Origin: Methylobacterium haplocladii
GTDB taxonomy: Bacteria > Pseudomonadota > Alphaproteobacteria > Rhizobiales > Beijerinckiaceae
Assembly: GCF_007992175.1 (NCBI RefSeq)
Contig: NZ_BJZT01000037.1
Span: 1-64,000, forward strand
Length of the DNA: 64,000 bases
Direction of reading: 5' to 3'
Positions 55,889-64,000 of this stretch are shown in pieces. Made by a program: the position numbers and the translations under genes. Numbering within the stretch: the stretch's first letter is position 1; every line of letters starts with the position of its first letter. Below the pieces are notes generated by a model. The model ran no database searches and was not told the origin of the DNA. It worked only from the letters and a program-made list of their open reading frames with translations.

Positions 55889-57412
55889 CTACTGCCCCCG
55901 CCGTGCCCGGCTCGCGAACGAAACCGCATCCTCGGCCGCGCGAAACAGCGCCTTAGCCTTGTTGACGCATTCCTGCTGCTCGGAGGCCGGGTCGGAATCG
56001 TAGACGATGCCGGCACCGGCCTGCACGTGCATGCGGCCGTCCTTCACGATGGCCGTGCGGAGGACGATGCAGGTGTCCATTTCGCCGCGCGCACCGAAAT
56101 AGCCGATGCAGCCGCCATAAGGTCCGCGCTTCTCGCGCTCCAGCTCGTCGATGATCTCCATGGCGCGCACCTTCGGCGCACCGGAGACCGTGCCGGCGGG
56201 GAAGCCGGCGGCCAGCGCCGAGAGGGTGTCGTGAGCCGGGTCGAGATCGCCCTCGACGTTCGAGACGATGTGCATGACCTGGCTGTAGAATTCGAGGAAG
56301 AACGAGCCGGTGACGCGCACCGTGCCGATCCGCGAGACGCGGCCGACATCGTTGCGGCCGAGATCGAGTAGCATCAGGTGCTCGGAGCGCTCCTTAGGAT
56401 CGGCCAGCAACTCGTCGGCGAGCGCCTTGTCCTCGGCCGGCGTGGCGCCGCGGCGGCGCGTGCCGGCGATCGGGCGGATCGTCACCTTGTCGTCGCGCAC
56501 GCGGACCAGGATCTCCGGCGAGGAGCAGACGACCTGAAACTCGCAAAAATCGAGGTAGCAGAGGAAGGGCGCCGGGTTGGTGCGGCGGAGCGACCGGTAG
56601 AGCGCGAAGGCCGGCAGCGTGAACGGCGCCTCGAAGCGCTGCGACAGCACCACCTGGAAGATGTCGCCGGCGACGATGTACTCCTTCGCGCGCGCGACCA
56701 TGCCGAGATACGCTTCCGGCGCGGTATTCGAAACGGGCGCGGGCACCGCGAGGCCGGCGACGTCAGCACGTGCCTCGATCGGCAGGGGGCCTTCAAGCGC
56801 GGCGGCGGCGCGGTCGATCCGCTCCAATGCGGCTTCGTAGGCCGCCTTGGCGGAGACCCCCTCGGCCGGGCGCACGGGGGTGACGACGGTGAGCGCGTCT
56901 GCGACCGCGTCGAACACCACCATGACGCGGGGGCGGATCATCACGGCGTCGGGCACGCCGAGCGGGTCCGGGTTCGGTTCGGGCAGCCGCTCCATGGCGC
57001 GCACCATGTCGTAGCCGAGATAGCCGAACAGGCCGGCGGCCATCGGTGGCAGCTCCTGCGCGTCGTCCGCGCCGATGGCGCTCTCGGCGATCAGGGCACG
57101 CAGGCTGTCGAGCGGCGGCCGGTCGTCGGGGACGAAGGCTTCGAGCGCGGCGTCACGGGCGATTTCCGGCCGGCCGTCGCGGCAGCGCCAGACGAGATCC
57201 GGGTCGAGGCCGATCATCGAGTAGCGCCCGCGCACCGCGCCGCCCTCGACGGATTCGAGCAGGAATCCCGGCCCAGGCGTGCCGCCCTTCAGCTTGAGGA
57301 AGGCCGCGACCGGCGTCTCGAGATCGGCCACCAGCGTCAGGCTGACGAGGCTGCCGCGGCCCGCCTCGTAGGCGCGCGCGAAGCCGTCGAAACGGTCGGT
57401 CTCGGCCTGCAT
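55889..57412 (-). CDS. trpE: anthranilate synthase component I
   Basis: 507 aa. Converts chorismate to anthranilate. C-terminal chorismate-binding motifs: FQVVLSQRFEAPF, RPIAGTRRRGATPAEDKAL, LMLLDLGRNDVGRVS and AGFPAGTVSGAPKVRAMEIIDELE, ending GGCIGYFGARGEMDTCI. The N-terminal region carries LESVEGGAVRGRYSMIGLDP, related to the LLES Trp-feedback element. ATG 57412 overlaps the ppiD stop (TGATG). Confidence 0.97.
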   Translation of the reverse strand: MQAETDRFDGFARAYEAGRGSLVSLTLVADLETPVAAFLKLKGGTPGPGFLLESVEGGAVRGRYSMIGLDPDLVWRCRDGRPEIARDAALEAFVPDDRPPLDSLRALIAESAIGADDAQELPPMAAGLFGYLGYDMVRAMERLPEPNPDPLGVPDAVMIRPRVMVVFDAVADALTVVTPVRPAEGVSAKAAYEAALERIDRAAAALEGPLPIEARADVAGLAVPAPVSNTAPEAYLGMVARAKEYIVAGDIFQVVLSQRFEAPFTLPAFALYRSLRRTNPAPFLCYLDFCEFQVVCSSPEILVRVRDDKVTIRPIAGTRRRGATPAEDKALADELLADPKERSEHLMLLDLGRNDVGRVSRIGTVRVTGSFFLEFYSQVMHIVSNVEGDLDPAHDTLSALAAGFPAGTVSGAPKVRAMEIIDELEREKRGPYGGCIGYFGARGEMDTCIVLRTAIVKDGRMHVQAGAGIVYDSDPASEQQECVNKAKALFRAAEDAVSFASRARRGQ

Positions 57413-59313
57413 CAATATTCGCCGCCCAGCGCGCGCTTGAAGGCCGCTTGGTTGATGCTGACGCCGGCATTCTTCTGGACCTCGGCGATGTACTCGCCCA
57501 AGACGTCGTCGGCGATCGCGGTGCGGAAATTCTTCTCGACGGTCTTGTCGGTGGACGCGCCCGGTACGTAGGCCGGCATCTCGGCCCGGGTGACCCTGTA
57601 GACCGCCCGGCCCTCGCCCGAGGGAGCCGAGCCGGCTTTGTCGATGGCGGTCGCGAAGATGCGCTCGATCACGTCGTTGGCGAGGTCGTCCTTGGGCTGG
57701 TTGCGGGCGATGTCGGTCACGGTCTTCGCCTGAAGGCCGGCCGCCTCGGCCACCGCCTCCACGGTCTCGCCCTTGTCGAGCTTCTCCACGAGTTCCTTCG
57801 ACTTCGCGGTGAGGCGCTTGGCCGTCTCGGCCTCCTTCCAGCCTTTCACGGCTTCGTCGCGGACCTCGTCGAGCGGCTTATCGTGGGCCGCGTCGATCTT
57901 GGCGACGTCGCACCAGACGTAGCCGCCGGACTTCGTGCGCAGGGCTTCGCTGTCGCCGCCGATCTCGGAGCGGAAGGCGGCGGCCAGCGTCGTGTCGGGA
58001 TCCGGGATGCCCTCGACCTTGTTGCCCGACGCGTCATTGCCCTTGGCGTCGACGACGGGAACCGCGACGAGCGCCAGCCCCCGCTCCTTCGCGATGTCGG
58101 CCAGCGGCTTGCCGCTGGCGCGGGCGTCCTCGATCGCGTCGTGGGCCGGCTCGATGCCGTCGCGGGCGCGCTGCAATGCCATCGACTTGCGGATCTCGTC
58201 TTTGACGTCGTCGAAAGGCTTCTGGGAGCCGGGCTCGATCGCAGTGACGCGCAGGAGCACCGTGCCGAAACGGCCTTTTACCGGCTGGCTGATCTTGTCC
58301 TTCTCGAGGGCAAAGGCGGCATCGGCCACGGCGGGGTCGAACAGCTCCGCCTTCGTCAGGGTGCCGAGCGTCAGGTTCTTGGGATCGACGCCGCGCGCGG
58401 TGGCGGTGACTTCGAAGGGCACCTCGCCGCTCTCGATCTGCTTGGCGGCGGTCTCGGCGGTCGCCTGATCGGGGAAGGTGATCTGCTGGATCGTGCGGCG
58501 CTCGGGGGTGCCGTATTTCGCGGCGTTGGCGTCGTAGATCTTGCGGGCTTCCTCGTCGGTGATCGCGTCGGGCTTCGCCATGGCCGCCGGGTCGAGAACG
58601 AGCAGGTTCAGGCTGCGCGTTTCGGGCGCGCGAAAGCTGCCCTTGTTGTTGTCGTAATAGGCCTTCAGTTCATCGTCCGTCGGCGCCGGGATGTCGCCGG
58701 CCGCGGCCGGGTTCAGCATCAGCACGGAGGCGGTGCGGCGCTCGGTGGAATAGCGGTGGACCGCCTCGCGCATCGCCTGCGGCACCGGAAGCTCGGCGGT
58801 GACGGCCTCGGCCAGTTGGAGACGGGCGGCGACGGAGCGCTGCTCGCGCACGAACGTCTGCTCGTTGATGCCGGCTCGCTGCAGGGTCTGGTAGAACAGC
58901 GCGCGGTCGAACTTGCCGTCCGCGCCCTTGAAGGCCTGCTCGTCGCGGATCGCGCGCAGGACGGCCTCGTCGGAGATGGCGAGGCCGAGATCGTGGGTCT
59001 TCTGGTCGAGTGCCGCTTCGGTGATCAGCTGGCTCAGCACCTGCCGCTCGAGCCCCATCGCCCGCGCCTGGTCCGGCGTCAGCACGCGCTTGAGCTGCTG
59101 CTGATAGCGCTGAAGCTGGTTCTGGTAGGCCGAGCGCACGGCCTCCGCCGAGATCGGCGTCTTGCCCACGGTGGCGACGGTCTGGGCGCTCCCCCCGCGG
59201 AAGAACTCTTCCACACCGAAGATCGCGACGCCCGCGATCAGGAAGAAGAACAGGATCGACAGCACGATCTTGCCGAGCCAGTGCTGGCTGGCATTGCGGA
59301 TGCTCTGGAGCAT
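57412..59313 (-). CDS. ppiD: PpiD-like membrane-anchored periplasmic chaperone
   Basis: 633 aa. A single N-terminal membrane helix ([21 protein letters not shown]) anchors a periplasmic SurA_N-type chaperone domain ([27 protein letters not shown]). A parvulin-like region follows near residues 270-370, but the classic parvulin motif is weak, so isomerase activity is doubtful. PpiD aids folding of proteins leaving SecYEG. ATG 59313 begins [12 protein letters not shown]. The following trpE is coupled by a TGATG overlap. Confidence 0.93.
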   Translation of the reverse strand: MLQSIRNASQHWLGKIVLSILFFFLIAGVAIFGVEEFFRGGSAQTVATVGKTPISAEAVRSAYQNQLQRYQQQLKRVLTPDQARAMGLERQVLSQLITEAALDQKTHDLGLAISDEAVLRAIRDEQAFKGADGKFDRALFYQTLQRAGINEQTFVREQRSVAARLQLAEAVTAELPVPQAMREAVHRYSTERRTASVLMLNPAAAGDIPAPTDDELKAYYDNNKGSFRAPETRSLNLLVLDPAAMAKPDAITDEEARKIYDANAAKYGTPERRTIQQITFPDQATAETAAKQIESGEVPFEVTATARGVDPKNLTLGTLTKAELFDPAVADAAFALEKDKISQPVKGRFGTVLLRVTAIEPGSQKPFDDVKDEIRKSMALQRARDGIEPAHDAIEDARASGKPLADIAKERGLALVAVPVVDAKGNDASGNKVEGIPDPDTTLAAAFRSEIGGDSEALRTKSGGYVWCDVAKIDAAHDKPLDEVRDEAVKGWKEAETAKRLTAKSKELVEKLDKGETVEAVAEAAGLQAKTVTDIARNQPKDDLANDVIERIFATAIDKAGSAPSGEGRAVYRVTRAEMPAYVPGASTDKTVEKNFRTAIADDVLGEYIAEVQKNAGVSINQAAFKRALGGEY

Positions 59314-59518
59314 GGTGTGGTCCGGATCTGTGCTCTTGCGCCCAGTTCCACGGGGGAAAAGGGCTTTCGAATTCGGGGCTCGCGATAGACCATCCGAGCC
59401 CCCGCGCAAAGGGTGGCGACAGCGGCGGGGAACCGGGCGTGAGGCGGTTTGCGCGCCCAAGCTTGCTCTGTTACGCCGCCGGGCTCACGAGAACGGCATC
59501 GAGGGATACGGGATCACC

Positions 59519-60283
59519 ATGGCGAGCGAAGGACGACGTCCGCTGGTTGCCGGCAACTGGAAGATGAACGGCCTACGCTCCTCGATCGACACGGTCGAAA
59601 AGGTGCTGGAGGGGCTCACCCCGGCGCTGACCGACAAGATCGACGTTCTGATCTGTCCGCCCGCGACCCTGATCGCCTCCTGCGTCGCCGCCGTGACCGG
59701 CTCGGCCATAGCCATCGGCGGCCAGAACCTGCACGCCCGGGCGAGCGGGGCCTTCACCGGCTCGATTTCGGCGGAGATGCTGGCCGACCTAGGCGCCCGC
59801 TACGTCATCCTCGGCCATTCCGAGCGGCGCGCCTACCACCACGAGACCGATAACGGCGTTCACGCCAAGGCCCTCGGCGCCCGCCGTGCCGGCCTCTGCG
59901 GCATCATCTGCGTCGGCGAGACCGAGGACGAGCGCGAGGAGGGCCGCACCCTCGACATCGTGCGCGCGCAACTGGGCCTCGGCGTACCGAAGGGCGCGAC
60001 GGCCGCCGACACGGTCCTCGCCTACGAGCCGGTCTGGGCGATCGGTACCGGCAAGACGCCCTCGACCGCCGACATCGCCGAGGTCCATGCCTCCCTGCGC
60101 GACATGCTCGGCACCATGGTCGGCAAGACCGAAGCGGACAAGATCCGCATCCTCTATGGCGGCTCGGTGAAGGCCAAGAACGCCCGCGAGCTGATGGCGG
60201 TCGAGAACGTCGACGGCGCCCTCGTCGGGGGCGCCAGCCTCGTTGCCGAGGACTTCCTGGGGATCTGCGCCGCTTATTCCTGA
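59519..60283 (+). CDS. tpiA: triosephosphate isomerase
   Basis: 254 aa. Interconverts DHAP and GAP. Motifs: VAGNWKMNG (Asn13, Lys15), [13 protein letters not shown] (catalytic His), [16 protein letters not shown] (catalytic Glu and loop 6) and [12 protein letters not shown]. Transcribed divergently from ppiD, with 205 nt between for both promoters. The ATG is preceded by GAGGGATACGGG. Confidence 0.97.
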   Translation: MASEGRRPLVAGNWKMNGLRSSIDTVEKVLEGLTPALTDKIDVLICPPATLIASCVAAVTGSAIAIGGQNLHARASGAFTGSISAEMLADLGARYVILGHSERRAYHHETDNGVHAKALGARRAGLCGIICVGETEDEREEGRTLDIVRAQLGLGVPKGATAADTVLAYEPVWAIGTGKTPSTADIAEVHASLRDMLGTMVGKTEADKIRILYGGSVKAKNARELMAVENVDGALVGGASLVAEDFLGICAAYS

Positions 60284-60287
60284 GCGG

Positions 60288-60302
60288 CCCCGCGCAGCGG
60301 GG
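60288..60302 (+). terminator. hairpin after tpiA
   Basis: CCCCGC-GCA-GCGGGG, starting 5 nt after the stop; no T-tract, so termination is uncertain. Confidence 0.35.
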
Positions 60303-60374
60303 CGCGGCGCGAAATCAGTAACGAGTACCTGGAGACCGCGTCGGCGCATGAATCTGCGTCAAACAAGCGGAACC

Positions 60375-60926
60375 ATGAGCTTGACCGTGAGTTTTCCGGT
60401 CATGATCCACTTGAAATCAACGCTCGCGATCTCTGCGATCATGCTCACCGGTTTGGTGGCGGCCTCGCCGTTCCCCTACGCCAGCGACCATGAGCCGAGA
60501 CAACCGCGCCGTACGGCTTCGATGCAGATCGCACCTGCCGTCGAAGCTGCCGCGAGCCCGGCCGCAGTGACGTCCTGGGCCGATCCGCCGGTCAAGCAGC
60601 AGGCCGCCGTCGAAGCGCCGTTGGTGCTCGCCGCCTCGGACACGGGTGCGCCGACAGCCCAGGAGAGCACGCCTTCGGCGGTCACGGTCGCTCCCCCGCC
60701 CGTGCGCCACGTGTCCCTGCAGGCCTCTGCCCAGAAGGCTGAGCAGGCACGCCGTCGCAAGATCGCCCGTGCTGCCGCAGCCCGTGAGCGTCAGGCCGTT
60801 GCCCGGCAGACGGCGCCGAGCGGCGACGAGGCCCAGGTCTCGCCGACGACGGCACCGAATACGTCGCAGCGCATCGACCCGATCGGCAACATTCTGCGCG
60901 GGTTGGGCATCGGCAAGCAAGGTTGA
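60375..60926 (+). CDS. exported low-complexity protein, unknown function
   Basis: 183 aa from ATG 60375. The N-terminus contains a hydrophobic segment (TLAISAIMLTGLVAASPFPYA) suiting a signal peptide or anchor. The rest is Ala/Pro/Gln/Arg-rich with a charged stretch QASAQKAEQARRRKIARAAAARERQ that could form a coil, and ends DPIGNILRGLGIGKQG. No known domain. ATG 60402 or 60348 could also start it. Positioned between tpiA and secG without overlap. Confidence 0.6.
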   Translation: MSLTVSFPVMIHLKSTLAISAIMLTGLVAASPFPYASDHEPRQPRRTASMQIAPAVEAAASPAAVTSWADPPVKQQAAVEAPLVLAASDTGAPTAQESTPSAVTVAPPPVRHVSLQASAQKAEQARRRKIARAAAARERQAVARQTAPSGDEAQVSPTTAPNTSQRIDPIGNILRGLGIGKQG

Positions 60927-61177
60927 GCGGCAGGAAGCCTGCGCTTCCGAACGCTTACTCAACCTCCGTCTTTCCCGTCGCCGATAGCCAACGATCTCGT
61001 TCGAAAGCATGGCGGCCAACCATGCGGTTGTCCCGCTGGAGGACCCTGGCAGCGGTTGGCGCTCGTGCCCAACTGGTGTACGAGCCCGGTCGTCGAACGG
61101 AGTACGCCTCCGGGCGGCTGTTCGGCTTTGCCGATCGCCTGATTTGCGTCCGTGATCGCGGACTTGCCGGAACCCCG

Positions 61178-61651
61178 ATGCAGACCGTCCTGATCGTCGT
61201 CCACCTCTTCATCGTCCTGGCGCTCATCGTCACGGTGCTGCTGCAGCGCTCCGAGGGCGGTCTCGGCCTTGGCGGCGGCGGTAGCGGTGGCGGCGGCGTC
61301 TCGGGCTTCATGACCGGACGCGGGCAGGCCAACGCGCTGACGCGGGCGACCGCGATCCTCGCGGCCCTGTTCTTCGCCACCAGCATCACCCTGGCGATCA
61401 TGGCGCATCACACCTCGGCGCCGCGCTCGATCCTCGACGACGGCACGGCGCAGCCGGGCCAGACCCAGAAGCAGCCGGCCAACGCCGACAACCTGCTCGA
61501 CACGCTTCGCCAGCAGGGCGGCAAGCCGGCCGACGGCGCCGCTGCACCGCAGGTTCCGGTTCCCGCCGCTCCGGCTGCGCCTGCGGCCCCGGTCGAGAAC
61601 GCACCGGCCGCTCCGGCCCCTGGAACTCCCGAGGCGCCGCAGTCGCGCTGA
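61178..61651 (+). CDS. secG: preprotein translocase subunit SecG
   Basis: 157 aa. Two membrane helices (TVLIVVHLFIVLALIVTVLLQ and ATAILAALFFATSITLAIM) with the SecG link RSEGGLGLGGGGSGGGGVSGFMTGRGQANALTR between. A Pro/Ala/Gln-rich tail of about 75 residues follows, longer than in E. coli but common in alphaproteobacteria. Works in SecYEG protein export. tpiA-secG-pyrG is a frequent order in this class. Confidence 0.94.
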   Translation: MQTVLIVVHLFIVLALIVTVLLQRSEGGLGLGGGGSGGGGVSGFMTGRGQANALTRATAILAALFFATSITLAIMAHHTSAPRSILDDGTAQPGQTQKQPANADNLLDTLRQQGGKPADGAAAPQVPVPAAPAAPAAPVENAPAAPAPGTPEAPQSR

Positions 61652-61841
61652 GACAACGTTGCGCGTTGCTCGTCGCGCGGCAGATTTCCGGACTGCGAAA
61701 GAGAGTTGCGGCCGGCGCATAGGCCGGCCGATCCGGGCATTCGCCCACACATATTCTTCAATGTCGTCAGCGGTGTGGCCCCGCAGCGCACGCTCCATGT
61801 GCGTCGCGGCGGGTGAACCTTTGCGGTTTGGCGAATCGTGA

Positions 61842-63521
<1,680 letters not shown>

Positions 63522-63537
63522 TGAAGGTGGTGGCCCG

Positions 63538-63936
63538 ATGCACGTGATCTCCGGGTTGCCCGCCTTCCTCGCTTATTTTGCCGCCGCGCTCGTCCTCGTG
63601 GCGCTCTACCTCGCGGTCTACCTGACAGCGACGGCGCACCGGGAGGTGACGCTGATCCGCGCCGGCAACGTCGCCGCCGCACTCAGCCTCGGCGGTAGCC
63701 TCGTCGGCTACGCCATGCCGCTCTCGATGGCGATCCGCAACGCACAGTCCATCCTCGACTGCATCGTCTGGGGCCTCGTCGCCCTGGTGGTGCAGATCCT
63801 GATCTACTGGCTCATGCGCCTCGTGCTGCCCGATCTCTCACGTCGCATCGAAGCGAACGAAACCGCCGCCGCGATCCTGCTCGGCTCGGCCTCGCTCGCG
63901 GGCGGGATCGTGAACGCCGCGGCGATGTCGTATTGA
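63538..63936 (+). CDS. DUF350-family inner-membrane protein
   Basis: 132 aa, nearly all hydrophobic with about four membrane helices. DUF350 features include REVTLIRAGNVAAALSLGGSLVGYAMPLS and a second similar half ANETAAAILLGSASLAGGIVNAAAM, an internal duplication typical of the family. Function unknown; related proteins occur with potassium or glutathionylspermidine-linked genes. It starts 16 nt after pyrG and may share its transcript. Confidence 0.85.
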   Translation: MHVISGLPAFLAYFAAALVLVALYLAVYLTATAHREVTLIRAGNVAAALSLGGSLVGYAMPLSMAIRNAQSILDCIVWGLVALVVQILIYWLMRLVLPDLSRRIEANETAAAILLGSASLAGGIVNAAAMSY

Positions 63937-64000
63937 TCGCCGGATCGAGGGCGGCTCGGGCGGCATCCAATGACGCGGCAGCGGACGAGAACACCAGTCG

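Overview
The window is a GC-rich alphaproteobacterial chromosome segment, most likely Methylobacterium/Methylorubrum. Three things support this: PqqA-type peptides almost identical to what I recall of the M. extorquens one, a lanmodulin-like EF-hand protein, and a four-cysteine c-type cytochrome of the methanol-metabolism type. The syntenies are also rhizobial-type: dusB-ntrBC-ntrYX-hfq-hflX, fabZ-lpxA-lpxI-lpxB, and trpE-trpG-trpD-trpC-moaC-moeA. I see no prophage, insertion sequence, CRISPR array, rRNA or complete tRNA.

Layout. 0.2-1.6 kb: a TadG-like pilus-assembly protein, more AT-rich than its surroundings. 2.0-10.5 kb: dsbB-like and YqaA/DedA genes, an LdtR-type MarR regulator, purM-purN, a lipoprotein, ndk, a DUF2147 protein and a two-barrel outer-membrane fusion protein. 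10.8-22.0 kb: a MucR/Ros regulator and two divergently transcribed RND metal-efflux-type systems with small His/Cys-rich and DUF305 accessory proteins. 22.3-26.8 kb: the 4-Cys cytochrome, then a three-subunit molybdenum hydroxylase. 27.5-29.9 kb: carbonic anhydrase plus a SulP transporter. 29.9-39.4 kb (minus strand): the nitrogen-regulation cluster. 39.5-44.8 kb: ispDF, pncC, an alpha/beta hydrolase, an ABC exporter and a damaged phosphatase gene. 44.9-47.0 kb (minus strand): L,D-transpeptidase, a periplasmic protein and a lanmodulin-like protein. 47.4-47.95 kb: a tandem array of three pqqA genes. 48.0-59.3 kb (minus strand): lipid A genes, moeA-moaC, trp genes and a PpiD-like chaperone. 59.5-63.9 kb: tpiA, an unknown exported protein, secG, pyrG and a DUF350 protein.

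The most interesting part is 46.6-47.95 kb. A lanmodulin-like protein gene lies divergent from three tandem pqqA genes that have no pqqB-E partner anywhere in the window. Each copy has its own Shine-Dalgarno and is followed 9-10 nt later by a small hairpin whose stem sequence differs between copies while pairing is kept; a strong terminator closes the array. PQQ and lanthanides are the two cofactors of XoxF-type methanol dehydrogenases, so this looks like a dedicated cofactor-supply locus. That functional link is inference.

Other notable items: four dispersed copies of a ~90-bp palindromic repeat (one inside the trp gene run); a protein-tyrosine-phosphatase-like gene whose catalytic loop survives only in another frame, between two compensating indels; a membrane-fusion protein with an added periplasmic domain and two membrane segments; and an 11-bp perfect hairpin just upstream of hflX.
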